A DNA stretch of 64,000 bases. It comes from JABDJZ01 sp047619685. Its GTDB lineage: Bacteria > Bacteroidota > Rhodothermia > Rhodothermales > UBA10348. The DNA is taken from NCBI GenBank assembly GCA_047619685.1, contig JBLHLC010000010.1, positions 53,807-117,806 on the forward strand. Reading direction: 5' to 3'. Within the stretch, counting starts at the first letter, position 1. Each line of letters opens with the position of its first letter. The position numbers and the translations under genes were made by a program. Under the pieces are notes generated by a model. It did no database searches. It was not told the DNA's origin and saw nothing but the letters and a program-made list of their open reading frames with translations. Of the stretch, positions 9,963 through 19,289 are shown one piece after another.

Positions 9963-10038
9963 TATTCTACCGGGGTTCGGTTCGGCGGGCCCGCCGAACC
10001 GGTCGGCCTGCGGCCGGCCGCCTCTCGCGGCCTTGGGT

Positions 10039-11436
10039 TCAGCTATCGGTCAGTGCGTCGCGGTGACCTAGCTGGCCACGGTATGGGCTGAATTCCTTCT
10101 CGATGGTTTGGATGGCGTGGCGCAACACGTTGACGCCTTGATCCAGATTGGCTGTCGTGACGGTGAGCGGGGTTCGGAACCGTACGGAACGGTCTCCGCA
10201 GCCCAGAATCACGACGCCCTCGTCATAGCAGCGCTGCAACAGCCTGTCGCGGAACTCGCCAGTGGGAAGGTCAATGGCGCAAAAGAGACCCAGTCCCCTC
10301 ACGTTGGTGACGGAACGGCACTCGCCGGCAAGCGCATGCAGACTTGCCATCAAGTGTTTCCCGGCCACGCGGGCGTGCTCGATGAGGTTGTCTTCCTCAA
10401 TGATCTCCAGGATCCGGTCGAAGCGGACCATGTCTACCAGGTTGCCGCCCCATGTCGAGTTGATGCGGCTTCCCAGCTTGAATACGTGGTCCTCCACCTC
10501 GTCCAGGCGTTTTCCGGCCAGGATTCCGCAGACCTGCGTTTTCTTGCCAAAACAGATGATGTCCGGCTCCACACCAATGGCCTGGTGGGCCCAAAATTCC
10601 CCCGTGATTCCGACGCCGGTCTGCACCTCGTCGAAGATCAGGAGTGCATCGTGCTTTTGGCAGAGGTCCTTGAGTGCCTGCAGGAATTCCTTTCGGAAGT
10701 GATTGTCTCCACCCTCGCCTTGAATAGGCTCGATGATGATAGCGGCAATCTGATCCTTCCGAGACTGGAAGTAGTGCTCAGCCTGATTCAAACAAACCTG
10801 CTCACGCCGCTTGATGTCTTCCAGGTGATCTTCGACAGGGAAAACTACGCTGGGCGTGGAAACGCGGGGCCAGTCAAACTTCGGGAAGTACATCGTCTTC
10901 CGCGGATCGGCCGTATTTGTCAGCGAGAGCGTGTACCCGGTCCTGCCGTGAAACGCGTGGTCGAAATGCAGAATTTCCTGTCCAACCTCGCGGCGATACC
11001 CCTTCTGGAAGTTCTTGCGCACCTTCCAGTCAAAGGCCGCCTTCAGCGCATTCTCGACCGCAAGACCTCCTCCCGACACGAAGAACGCATACGGCAGGTA
11101 GCTGGGCATTCCGACGCGCGCGAACGTGTCCAGGAACCGCGCCATCAGCACCGTCCGTATGTCGGAGTTGGTGATCTTGTTGAGGCTGGCCTGCCTGAGG
11201 CGCTCCATGAACGCCAGGTCAGACTCCATCTTGGGATGGTTCATCCCCAGAGCGCTGGAGGCGTAGAACCCAAAGAGATCCAGGTAATCGCGACCCGACG
11301 CAGAGTCAACGAGCGTGACGCCCTTGCTGCCCTTAACATCAAGCACCATAGGCATCATGCCCTCGGCGTTGGTGTGCGCAAGAAAAATCTCCGCTACACG
11401 ATCGGGAGTAACATCTCTCTTTGGAACCGCTTCCAT
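10039..11436 (-). CDS. lat: L-lysine 6-transaminase
   Basis: A 465-residue class III PLP-dependent aminotransferase. Known Lat enzymes move the epsilon-amino group of lysine to 2-oxoglutarate, giving alpha-aminoadipate semialdehyde (cyclising to piperideine carboxylate) and glutamate. Visible signatures are FGFYASSALGMNHPKM near the N-terminus, FFVSGGGLAVENALKAAFDWK, HAFHGRTGYTLSLTN, IIIEPIQGEGGDNHF, the cofactor aspartate in LLIFDEVQTGVGITG, and the PLP lysine region ICFGKKTQVCGI. The CGI-type motif and overall length fit Lat better than ornithine or GABA transaminases. It is alone on its strand and diverges from lipA with 248 bp between. Lysine catabolism is the simplest role. Confidence 0.9.
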   Translation of the reverse strand: MEAVPKRDVTPDRVAEIFLAHTNAEGMMPMVLDVKGSKGVTLVDSASGRDYLDLFGFYASSALGMNHPKMESDLAFMERLRQASLNKITNSDIRTVLMARFLDTFARVGMPSYLPYAFFVSGGGLAVENALKAAFDWKVRKNFQKGYRREVGQEILHFDHAFHGRTGYTLSLTNTADPRKTMYFPKFDWPRVSTPSVVFPVEDHLEDIKRREQVCLNQAEHYFQSRKDQIAAIIIEPIQGEGGDNHFRKEFLQALKDLCQKHDALLIFDEVQTGVGITGEFWAHQAIGVEPDIICFGKKTQVCGILAGKRLDEVEDHVFKLGSRINSTWGGNLVDMVRFDRILEIIEEDNLIEHARVAGKHLMASLHALAGECRSVTNVRGLGLFCAIDLPTGEFRDRLLQRCYDEGVVILGCGDRSVRFRTPLTVTTANLDQGVNVLRHAIQTIEKEFSPYRGQLGHRDALTDS

Positions 11437-11684
11437 ACTCTAACCCGTTTTTCGTTTTTTCAGACATCAAGAGCCGGGAGGACAATCCCTCGCGGCCAGC
11501 GGCAAGATACGGGGCGCCCGGAGAGGCTTGCATTCCTCTCGCCAATATTCACCTGCTGCTTGCCCGAAGCTTTAGCTGGGATCGCCCGCGCCGGCTCTCC
11601 GGGTACCTTCACCGAACCCTCCCATCCTCTGCGGGATCAATTGCAGATTGCCTGCGGTTTGGATTGCCACTCGTTCCAGGATGC

Positions 11685-12653
11685 ATGACTGAGCCCAAAA
11701 ACATCAGAAAGCCCCTTCTTCCGGGAGATATCCGGCTCACCGCCGTCGGCGAGCAGTCGGACGAGATGCTCCTTGAACTCCCCGTTGTCCAATCCGCACC
11801 CGCGCAAAACGAGCGCGGAAAGCGCCCGGACTGGCTCCGTGTAAAGCTTCCATATGGAGAGAAGTACAAGCAGATAGTGAATCTGGTTGAGGACTTCAAG
11901 CTGAATACGGTCTGTCAGAGTGCCCGCTGTCCCAACATGGGCGAATGTTGGACCTCCGGCACGGCCACATTCATGATCCTTGGGGACGTCTGCACCCGCA
12001 GTTGCGGATTCTGCGCCATCAAGACGGGCCGCCCGGACAAGGGCCTGGACTACGACGAGCCGCGCCGTGTTGCAGAAGCCGTTCGCATCATGGGCGTTCG
12101 ACACGCCGTGATCACCAGCATCAACCGGGACGACCGTGAGGATGGTGGCGCGCCCATTTTCTTCGACACCATCAATGCCATCCGCGAGCAGTCCCCGGGC
12201 TGTACCGTCGAGGTCCTGATTCCGGACTTTCGGGGCCTGCGCCCCGCCCTGCAAACGGTCATTGATGCCCGCCCAGACCTCATGAACCACAATGTGGAGA
12301 CCGTGCCGCGGCTCTACAAACGCGTTCGGCCGCAGGCGGTGTACGAGCGGTCTTTGGAGGTGCTGCGCATCTCGAAGGAAGAGGGTCTGCGGACCAAGAG
12401 TGGCATCATGGTCGGTCTTGGAGAGACCGAGGAAGAGGTCCTGGCGCTCATGGATGATTTCGTCGAGAACCGTGTGGATGTGATGACGATCGGGCAATAC
12501 ATGCAGCCAACCCGCATGCACCTCCCGGTCGAAGAGTTCGTCCATCCCGATGTCTTCAGGCGGTACAAAGAGGTGGGTGAGGCCAAAGGCATCGAGCACG
12601 TGGAGAGCGGGCCGCTCGTTCGCTCCTCGTACCACGCCGAACGGCACGTCTAG
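11685..12653 (+). CDS. lipA: Lipoyl synthase
   Basis: A 322-residue radical-SAM enzyme that inserts two sulfurs into protein-bound octanoate to make lipoyl cofactor. Both iron-sulfur clusters are visible: the auxiliary cluster CQSARCPNMGEC and the radical-SAM CTRSCGFC, followed by the C-terminal RSSYHA with the conserved cluster-ligand serine. The ATG at 11685 gives the usual length; the open frame upstream to 11421 crosses the divergent promoter region and was discarded. No lipB neighbour is present in the window. The CPBP gene follows after 41 bp and could be co-transcribed. Confidence 0.96.
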   Translation: MTEPKNIRKPLLPGDIRLTAVGEQSDEMLLELPVVQSAPAQNERGKRPDWLRVKLPYGEKYKQIVNLVEDFKLNTVCQSARCPNMGECWTSGTATFMILGDVCTRSCGFCAIKTGRPDKGLDYDEPRRVAEAVRIMGVRHAVITSINRDDREDGGAPIFFDTINAIREQSPGCTVEVLIPDFRGLRPALQTVIDARPDLMNHNVETVPRLYKRVRPQAVYERSLEVLRISKEEGLRTKSGIMVGLGETEEEVLALMDDFVENRVDVMTIGQYMQPTRMHLPVEEFVHPDVFRRYKEVGEAKGIEHVESGPLVRSSYHAERHV

Positions 12654-12694
12654 GAGCGCTGTCCGTGCACAGCGCAACGCCTGGTCACTGAATC

Positions 12695-13471
12695 GTGCTC
12701 AAACGGGAATACCGGAGAGCCCGCGCCGCCGTCCGCAACCTGGACGCACAGACCGTCGTGGTCCTTCTCTCCGCGGCTTTCTTCATCATCCTGCAAATGC
12801 AGTTTGGTGACCGAAGGGTCTTCCAGCGCAATTTTGCCGAAGCGTTTGAAACACCCTGGAAAGAGCTCTTGCCCTGGGCCTGGTGGTTTGGAATGCAAGG
12901 ACTGCTCGGTTTTGTCATTCCTGTGGCCGTCCTCATGGGCGTGTTCCGCAGAAAGGCATCGGAGATCGGCCTCGGCCTAGGTGACTGGAGACTGGCCATC
13001 ACGCTCATGGCCGCCTACCTGCCCCTCGTGATCGTCGGCACGTGGTTCCTCAGTAACGGCGATGGGTTTCTGGCCCAATACCCACACCACGCGCCCGCCG
13101 CGCGTGACTGGAAATTATTCGTCATCTACGAGGGCTTCTTCCTCCTGTACTGGGTCGGCTGGGAGTACCTCTGGCGGGGATATGTTCTCTTCGGCACGGC
13201 GCCGCGCTTCGGAGTCTACGCGGTAATCATTCAGGCCGTGCCTTTTGCCGTCCTCCACTTCACCAAGCCGTTTGCGGAGGCCACGCTCTCCATCGTGGGA
13301 GGGGTCGCATTGGGGGCCCTGGTATGGCGCTGCCGTTCCTTCTGGATTGCGGTGCCCATTCACGCGGCCCAAATGCTCATTCTGGATACGTGGTGCTCCC
13401 TCCGAATTCGCTCGGGCGTACGCGGCGTCGGGTTTGAAGCGCTGGCAGACCTGTTTCGGGCTGCGTTCTAG
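12695..13471 (+). CDS. CPBP-family intramembrane metalloprotease
   Basis: A 258-residue polytopic membrane protein starting with GTG at 12695. It has several hydrophobic spans (for example VVVLLSAAFFIIL, LLGFVIPVAVLMGVF, LAITLMAAYLPLVIVGTW, FFLLYWVGWEYLW). The CPBP/Abi motifs are recognisable: motif 1 as WEYLWRGY, motif 2 as FAVLHFTKP and motif 3 as PIHAAQM. Motif 1 usually reads EExxxR; here the first Glu is Trp, so proteolytic activity is uncertain. Family members range from prenyl-protein proteases to bacteriocin self-immunity proteins. It starts 41 bp after lipA on the same strand. Confidence 0.8.
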   Translation: MLKREYRRARAAVRNLDAQTVVVLLSAAFFIILQMQFGDRRVFQRNFAEAFETPWKELLPWAWWFGMQGLLGFVIPVAVLMGVFRRKASEIGLGLGDWRLAITLMAAYLPLVIVGTWFLSNGDGFLAQYPHHAPAARDWKLFVIYEGFFLLYWVGWEYLWRGYVLFGTAPRFGVYAVIIQAVPFAVLHFTKPFAEATLSIVGGVALGALVWRCRSFWIAVPIHAAQMLILDTWCSLRIRSGVRGVGFEALADLFRAAF

Positions 13472-13504
13472 GCGGACTTCCGCCCCTCAAGCCGGTATGC
13501 GGGC

Positions 13505-14446
13505 TCAGGAACCGCCGGAGTAGATCAGGCTGAATATGTGCCCTGGCCCACCGAAACCCTCTTCAAAGGGCAGAATGGCGTAGTCAATCCGGAAGGTCCC
13601 GGCGCTGATGCCAATCCCGGCAGAGAAGTCGCGCAGCGCGTCATTGGAGACGTATCCGAGGCGCAGGAGAACGGTCTCCAGCACGCTTGCGGCCGCTCCT
13701 ATATGCATTTTTGAGCGATTGTCGACTGTGTTGCGACTGAACTCCACGGTCAAGACCGCATCCAGAAGCGTCGCGCCGTCATCGAAGGCCAGAATTCGAA
13801 ACGGCGCCAACGAGACACCGGCCTTGACGGTAGTCGGGAGTTCGGTGGAGCGGTCTGCCAATTCGTCCATGGAGCCCACATTCAACAACGCCGCCCCGAG
13901 TTTTACACCACCGTCCGCAAGGCGCAGTTGCGCCCCGAAGTCTGCGGCGTACCCCGTCGCGCTGATGCTGAAGATCCGCTCAGACAGGTACTTGCCGGCA
14001 ACGCCGACAGACAATGGTCCAAAACTCTGACCAATTCCCACGCCCGCCGTGACGAACTGCACGTCGAACGTGCCTGACGCAGGACCGGGGGTGTCTCTGG
14101 CGTCAATATCACCGCTTCCGCTGGCGCGCACGTAGAGGCCAATCCCTCCCCTGCTTCCTGCGTTGAAGCGTCCAGCCACACCGTACGTCGAGACATCAGA
14201 AATCCACTGATGGTGCGTGACGCCCATCTCGGAATTCCGTCCCATGGCCAGCCCGGCGGGGTTTCGCTCCGAGGCAAATGCTCCGCGGGTGTGGGCAACC
14301 CCAGCGTCCCCGATTCCCATTCCGGCCGCGTCAGGCCCGAGACCCAGGAAGGCCAATCCGCTGTTCTGCGCAAACGCCGCTCCCGGGATCAGGATGGTGA
14401 GACCGAGCAGAAGAACGTGAGCGAGTCTGATTTGGAGTTTGGCCAT
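13505..14446 (-). CDS. PorV/PorQ-family outer-membrane beta-barrel protein
   Basis: A 313-residue exported protein with signal peptide RLAHVLLLGLTILIPGAAFAQ. The mature start NSGLAFLGLGPDAAGMGIGDAGVAH, followed by ERNPAGLA, is the hallmark of the PorV/PorQ/UPF0164 group of FadL-like barrels. These shuttle and anchor proteins secreted by the type IX system or related surface-attachment machinery. Alternating beta strands continue to the C-terminal IFSLIYSGGS. It is the last gene of a four-gene minus-strand operon and starts 14 bp downstream of the stop of a second PorV-like gene. Confidence 0.82.
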   Translation of the reverse strand: MAKLQIRLAHVLLLGLTILIPGAAFAQNSGLAFLGLGPDAAGMGIGDAGVAHTRGAFASERNPAGLAMGRNSEMGVTHHQWISDVSTYGVAGRFNAGSRGGIGLYVRASGSGDIDARDTPGPASGTFDVQFVTAGVGIGQSFGPLSVGVAGKYLSERIFSISATGYAADFGAQLRLADGGVKLGAALLNVGSMDELADRSTELPTTVKAGVSLAPFRILAFDDGATLLDAVLTVEFSRNTVDNRSKMHIGAAASVLETVLLRLGYVSNDALRDFSAGIGISAGTFRIDYAILPFEEGFGGPGHIFSLIYSGGS

Positions 14447-14460
14447 CCGGTTTGGGATTC

Positions 14461-15504
14461 CTACGGTTCGAGGAAGAGTCGGATGGAAATATAATGGGCG
14501 CTGCCCAGACCGTACGGCTCGGCAGCATATGTGTATCCGAAGTGGGTAGCCAACGCGCCGATTGGCTGTGCCACCGAGAACCCGGCCGCTGGTCTGAAGG
14601 CTCCGCCGGCTCCACCCACCGTTCGATCCAGGCCGGCATAGAGATCCAGGAAGTCAGTCGCTGCGAAGGCCGCTCCCGCCCTGAACATGTCGGAGCGGAG
14701 GGTCAGAGACTCTGATCGAACCGACTGACTCGGCGAATCACCCAATAGTCTGGTGGCGGTGACGACCGTCTCTACAGTGGAGAACCGAGCTTCGTACTCT
14801 GCGACCACCTGGAGCCGGTCGCGGTAAAACAGTTTGGAGGCGCCAAGGCGGACACGCCGTGGAAAGTTGTCCGTGGTGGATTTACCACCCGAACTGAACA
14901 GGTCCGAAGAATCCCAGGTGAAACGCGCCAGGAGGTCGTCCAGTACAAATGCGATGCGCAGATCGTCCATCAGCCGCACGGTGAAACCAAGATCCACGCC
15001 AACCGAGGTGACGGACCCAAGGCCTTCCAGTAGGTCAGAATTGAATATTTGCAGCCCGATGCCACCCGTCACCCTGCTCCCGAACTGGAGGCCGAAAGCC
15101 AGAAATCCGGCGAACTCGCTGGTCTTGTAGTCCTCGGTGTGGAACCCGTCGTTGTTGCGACCATCAATCCCGGAAACCGTGGCGTGCGTCAAACCAATGG
15201 CGATGCCAGCGCGCTGCAGCGGTGTGGCCAACTGCACAAACTGAAGATCCCTATCCAGACTCAGCATCCCCACGGATGTCGTGAGGCTCTGCTTCTTCGC
15301 GAAAGGAGCCAGTGCGGGGTTGTAATACGGTGAGGCAGACGAATCGGCGGCGAGGGCGTTGCCCATGGCCACTCCCCGGGCGCCGAAGCCTAACCTGGAA
15401 AACGCGGCCGGGGCCTGCGCGGACGCCTGCGTCACCAAGCCGAAGGCCATCAGAAACAGGGCGACTCCCGCAAAACGCATCAAACCAGTCGTGAGATTTG
15501 CCAT
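14461..15504 (-). CDS. Second PorV/PorQ-family outer-membrane protein
   Basis: A 347-residue protein of the same architecture as its downstream neighbour, with a signal peptide ending in QASAQ. The mature N-terminus contains FGARGVAMGNALAADSSASPYYNPAL, the same start and NPA box. The two are clearly diverged paralogues. Its ATG shares a base with the TAA stop of the BNR/FlgD gene (TAATG), indicating translational coupling. A plausible but untested role is helping the BNR/FlgD protein reach or stay on the cell surface. Confidence 0.8.
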   Translation of the reverse strand: MANLTTGLMRFAGVALFLMAFGLVTQASAQAPAAFSRLGFGARGVAMGNALAADSSASPYYNPALAPFAKKQSLTTSVGMLSLDRDLQFVQLATPLQRAGIAIGLTHATVSGIDGRNNDGFHTEDYKTSEFAGFLAFGLQFGSRVTGGIGLQIFNSDLLEGLGSVTSVGVDLGFTVRLMDDLRIAFVLDDLLARFTWDSSDLFSSGGKSTTDNFPRRVRLGASKLFYRDRLQVVAEYEARFSTVETVVTATRLLGDSPSQSVRSESLTLRSDMFRAGAAFAATDFLDLYAGLDRTVGGAGGAFRPAAGFSVAQPIGALATHFGYTYAAEPYGLGSAHYISIRLFLEP

Positions 15505-17084
15505 TATTCGACCACCAGAATTTTACCGGTGGCATGAAACCCTGATGGCCCGGATATCACGTAGAAATACGCCCCGTTGGCGAGTCTAATGCCCCCGGCA
15601 TCCCGGCCGTCCCAAACAGATTCGCTGAGACCGCTCGAACGGTCGTCTGTCCACTCCCGAACCAGTCCCATCCCGAAGTCCAGCACCCGGATGCGCACCG
15701 TACCGGGGGTGGATAGCTCGTACCGAAAGCGAACAAACCGGTCGATTGAAGGAGAGAATGGATTCGGATACGCGAATGCGTCCACGGTGGGGACTGCTTC
15801 AGTCGGGTTAGCCGGTCGGGTCGGCACCTCAACACGGCTGACCGTCCACGTCTCGCCTTCGTCCGTGCTCTTCAACAGGCCGTCCTCTGTACCCACCCAG
15901 ACTGCTCCCCTGGTCACTGCGACCGAAAACACCGACGCGCCGGGCCTGACAAACCTCTCCGGACGTAACCGGTCCCGGAAATCCCTGACGTTTCGCCAGA
16001 TCAAGCCTCCATCATCCGAGATGAACAACCCGCCGTCCGAAGCCACATAAACCGTCTCCCCGCGGAACGCGAAGTCGTAGACCTTCTCTCCCTGGAGCGT
16101 CGGCTGAAAGGTCTCTCCTCCGTCGCGTGTGACGGCAACTCCAAATTGCGCAGTCCCTCCCCCGCCTGAATTCCAGGTAGCCGCCCAGACAGGATTTCGG
16201 CCCGGCAAGGGCTGCTCCTCAATCGAAATCACCCAGTTGCCCGGCAACGAGGATGAGGTACCGTCGTGAGAGAAGCGCTGCCAACTCTCGCCGTCGTTCG
16301 AGCGGTTCAGGCCCGCCGGCGTGCCCGCCCATACGGTGCCCGTCTCATCCACCAACACGCCAAAGCCCATGTGATTGAGCTCGCCGGTCCCGCCGCGCTG
16401 GGGCTCGACACGGAATGAGTAGACAGAGTCGGGATGGATATAGTCGAAATCGTCTGGCGGAAGCACGACGCGCTGCCAGGTCAGTCCGCTATCCGATGAT
16501 CTGCGGATTCCGCTGGCCCAGCCTGCCACCCACACATCGCCGGTTGCCGGGTCGTAGTCAATGTCGAAGGGCGGGCTCTGCTGAGGCACGATAACGGCCA
16601 AGGCAGAGAGCGTGTTGACCCCGTATTGCTGCGTGTCATCTTCTGCCGCATCCAGCTGAGGGAACCTGTATTCGAACGAACGCCCTCCGTCGGTGGAGAC
16701 CAAGAATCCTCCGGCGGTCTGTACCGACTCGCCGGTGGACCTGTCGCTGCGGCCCAGGCCGACCCAGATCACATCGCCCTCAACATCAAGGGAAAACACC
16801 CGGTTGGCCCCTTGCCCGATGGAGTCCGTACTGACGACCTCCCAAGAGGCCCCGCCATCCGCCGTGAGATTGAGAAACGGGCCCAGCCAGAGGGAATCAC
16901 CCTGGGCGTGAAGGTTCGCCACCGAGTTCGCGAGAATCCCGAATTCGCTCTCGACCAAAGCTGTGTCCTGCCCGAGGGCAGTCATGGCCGATCCTGAAAC
17001 GGCCAGAAGGCAGGTGGAAAGAACCAACAGGCGGGTCAGCCTGACGGGTCTGGGCAAGGGCGTACCTGGAATGGTCTTACTCAA
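15504..17084 (-). CDS. Secreted BNR-repeat beta-propeller protein with FlgD/T9SS-like C-terminal domain
   Basis: A 526-residue exported protein with signal sequence LLVLSTCLLAVSGSAMTALGQ. The body contains repeated sialidase-type Asp boxes (STDGGRSFEY, SSDSGLTWQR, SNDGESWQRF, TRDGGETFQP, SDDGGLIWRN, STDEGETWTV), so it should fold as a beta-propeller. Sialidase activity is not implied, because Asp boxes also occur in non-catalytic propellers. The last about 90 residues (FAYPNPFSPSIDRFVRFRY to LANGAYFYVISG) form a FlgD-type Ig domain like T9SS cargo tails. The start appears to be TTG at 17084, overlapping the upstream stop by 8 bp. Confidence 0.82.
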   Translation of the reverse strand: MSKTIPGTPLPRPVRLTRLLVLSTCLLAVSGSAMTALGQDTALVESEFGILANSVANLHAQGDSLWLGPFLNLTADGGASWEVVSTDSIGQGANRVFSLDVEGDVIWVGLGRSDRSTGESVQTAGGFLVSTDGGRSFEYRFPQLDAAEDDTQQYGVNTLSALAVIVPQQSPPFDIDYDPATGDVWVAGWASGIRRSSDSGLTWQRVVLPPDDFDYIHPDSVYSFRVEPQRGGTGELNHMGFGVLVDETGTVWAGTPAGLNRSNDGESWQRFSHDGTSSSLPGNWVISIEEQPLPGRNPVWAATWNSGGGGTAQFGVAVTRDGGETFQPTLQGEKVYDFAFRGETVYVASDGGLFISDDGGLIWRNVRDFRDRLRPERFVRPGASVFSVAVTRGAVWVGTEDGLLKSTDEGETWTVSRVEVPTRPANPTEAVPTVDAFAYPNPFSPSIDRFVRFRYELSTPGTVRIRVLDFGMGLVREWTDDRSSGLSESVWDGRDAGGIRLANGAYFYVISGPSGFHATGKILVVE

Positions 17085-17910
17085 TGATCAGGGTCCGGGT
17101 CACGGGTTCGCTGGAAAGTCCGGATCGGTCTGTGGCGATAAACTCAAGTGTGCTCGTGCTGGCCGAGGTGTCAGAGTCCACCTGGACGGTCAGGGTAAAC
17201 CTGGCGTCACCGGCAGTAAGGTCACCGCTCGCAAAACCCGGATTACAGCCAGACTGGCCGCCGTCATCACAAAGGACAAGCGGAGAGCCCCCGTTAAAAC
17301 GCACCTCGACACGCGCCACGTTGGCCAGACCGTCTGGGTCGGAAACAACGGCGATGAGCTGAATCGGGACGGGAGGTTCACCTGCGGCCGGGCGTACAAC
17401 CGTACCTGGAGCCTCGATGCTCTCGATAACCGGCGGGCTTCCTGTGGCGGCTAGCTCTATCACGCCGCGGAGTTCGTTGCCGAGCGCGCCGCGCTGGTCG
17501 GAGGCGTACACGATCAGGACGTAAGACCCCGTGAGCGCTACCGGGAACAGGACATCCTGTGTGGCGGAATACCTTCCCGCAGACAGGGTCATCTCCCCGC
17601 TTGCGATGGGTTCTGTTGCGCCAACGGGCGACTGAATGACAAACGCCACACGGTCCAGGTCACCATCAGCATCGGAGGCCGTTGCGCTTACGGTTATCGG
17701 GACCAGCACATTGTCTCCAACACGAGCCGATTGCGGTAGGTCGTCAATCTGGATCAGGCGCGGCGTGAATACCACATCACGCACCACCGGGGGGCGCGCA
17801 AACGGGTCCTCGGCACCGGGCGCGGAATCGCATCCAGAAATTGCCAGCGACAAGGGCGCGAGAAGCGCCAGCCAGAGGGCGAGGGACAGGGTCTTTCGGG
17901 TACCGGTCAT
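17077..17910 (-). CDS. Lipoprotein with Ig-like/cadherin-like domains
   Basis: A 277-residue predicted lipoprotein. The ATG at 17910 gives a signal peptide with lipobox AISGC. Two similar beta-sandwich segments follow (VSATASDADGDLDRVAFVIQ and IAVVSDPDGLANVARVEVRFN), each with the D-D-G pattern seen in cadherin/Ig-like adhesion modules. The second ends with LEFIATDRSGLSSEPVTRTLIIE. It is the first gene of the operon that continues with the BNR/FlgD protein and two PorV-like barrels, so it is probably a partner of a surface-displayed complex. The N-terminal extension to 17973 was not used. Exact function unknown. Confidence 0.7.
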   Translation of the reverse strand: MTGTRKTLSLALWLALLAPLSLAISGCDSAPGAEDPFARPPVVRDVVFTPRLIQIDDLPQSARVGDNVLVPITVSATASDADGDLDRVAFVIQSPVGATEPIASGEMTLSAGRYSATQDVLFPVALTGSYVLIVYASDQRGALGNELRGVIELAATGSPPVIESIEAPGTVVRPAAGEPPVPIQLIAVVSDPDGLANVARVEVRFNGGSPLVLCDDGGQSGCNPGFASGDLTAGDARFTLTVQVDSDTSASTSTLEFIATDRSGLSSEPVTRTLIIE

Positions 17911-18051
17911 CCGGGGTGGGATCACGAGAAGGTTACGGTAGCGAAAGCGGCAATCAGGGTCCTGTTGTGGCACGACGGAATATAGCGGCAGTCTCGTCCC
18001 GGTTCACATCTCCTTAAGCGCAATTCCTATGAACGGGGCCCCAGCGGGGCC

Positions 18052-19287
18052 TTACAGTACATAGAGTGGCTTGAGCGAAAACGAGAGGAGGAAAATGATC
18101 ATCGACGCATACGCTGCCCAGCGCCGTCGGCGGGTCAAGGGCTCGTGCAGGACCACCGGGGGGTGATCCACGCCGACCAGGAAAACGATGAGGGCAGACC
18201 AGAAAAGCCAGCCGGACCAGCCAAATATGAGGAGCGCTTCGCCAGCGCCAGCAGCGATGGCAGCGATGAGAACCACGCCAAAAAGAGGCGGCGCGATGAC
18301 CTTGAGGTCCAACCCAAACATGCGCCACAGATAGGCAAACAGGATGCCTACAAGCGCGACCCATATACCGACTTCGCCCATCCAGGAAGCCGCACGCACG
18401 TCCGCCGTCGATTCCACAAATCCTATGGAGCCGCTGATCATGAGGACAAAAACAAAACCGCGGGCGAGCCTCGAATGCCACTTTGGTCCAACCAGCGCAT
18501 AGAGAATGTGGCCGCCGTCCAGTTGGCCGACCGGCAGCAGGTTCAGAGCGGTAAAGAACAGCCCGAGCCACCCGGCAAACAGGTACGGGTAGTGGTACAT
18601 CTCGTGCATGGGCGGCACGTTGTCCACACCCAGCGTCAGGAGCCAATAAAGTGGTGTCTGGCCGACAATCAGCGAAATAGTCCCGTCTGTGGGCACCTCG
18701 AGCATGCGGTCTGGCAACACGCCGTAGCGAAGGACAAACTCCTTGAGCGCCTCGTGTCCAGGCACTCCCAGCATGAACTCAGGCGGCGGTAGCGTGGCCA
18801 GACCGTACGCCAAGACACCCAACGCAACCACAAATCCCGCCAGTGGCCCGGCGGCCCCGATGTCGAAGAGTTTTCGCATGGAGGGCACCTGATCACGGAT
18901 GCGGATAACGGCACCAAACGTCCCGATCCCGTTGAACGGGAACGGAATGTAATAAGGCAGCGATACGCCTACCCGGTGGTATCGTGCGGCTAAGTAGTGC
19001 CCGAACTCATGGACCGTCAGAAACAGGAGCAGGGATCCTCCAAAACGCAGTCCGTCCAGGACAAAATCGATGTTGACCCGCTGACCGAAGAGGGAAATCC
19101 AGCGATCCATCTCCAGGTAGTAGTCCATGCGGCCTACCATGTTGCCGCCCGCCCACACCGTGGAAATCAGGGTCAGGACAAAAAGCGCTATGTGTAGTCC
19201 GTATCGCTCATTGACCGGGGCGGAGGGCGGCACCGGCCACGAACTGGCTGACTCGCGGCCAGTCTGGCCAAGGCGAGGTTCTTCCAT
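18052..19287 (-). CDS. Site-2 protease family (M50) membrane metalloprotease
   Basis: A 411-residue polytopic membrane protease. The zinc-site helix VHEFGHY lies about a quarter of the way in, and the distal ligand motif NLLPVGQLDGGH is in the C-terminal half, as in S2P enzymes that cleave transmembrane anti-sigma factors or regulators. FGAVIRIRDQVPSMRKLFDIGAAGPLAGF between them is the conserved loop of the family. The C-terminal hydrophobic segments are additional spans. It starts 2 bp after the aspartate aminotransferase and closes the long minus-strand operon. The substrate cannot be read from context. Confidence 0.88.
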   Translation of the reverse strand: MEEPRLGQTGRESASSWPVPPSAPVNERYGLHIALFVLTLISTVWAGGNMVGRMDYYLEMDRWISLFGQRVNIDFVLDGLRFGGSLLLFLTVHEFGHYLAARYHRVGVSLPYYIPFPFNGIGTFGAVIRIRDQVPSMRKLFDIGAAGPLAGFVVALGVLAYGLATLPPPEFMLGVPGHEALKEFVLRYGVLPDRMLEVPTDGTISLIVGQTPLYWLLTLGVDNVPPMHEMYHYPYLFAGWLGLFFTALNLLPVGQLDGGHILYALVGPKWHSRLARGFVFVLMISGSIGFVESTADVRAASWMGEVGIWVALVGILFAYLWRMFGLDLKVIAPPLFGVVLIAAIAAGAGEALLIFGWSGWLFWSALIVFLVGVDHPPVVLHEPLTRRRRWAAYASMIIFLLSFSLKPLYVL

Positions 19288-19289
19288 CC

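Noticed and set aside
10108..11688. Long plus-strand open frame (526 codons) opposite the lysine aminotransferase
   Set aside because: It is antisense to a clear Lat coding region, has no recognisable motif, and such long shadow frames are common in GC-rich coding DNA.
15504..17084. Sialidase activity for the BNR-repeat protein
   Set aside because: Asp boxes alone do not define a sialidase; the arginine triad and tyrosine of the active site are not recognisable.
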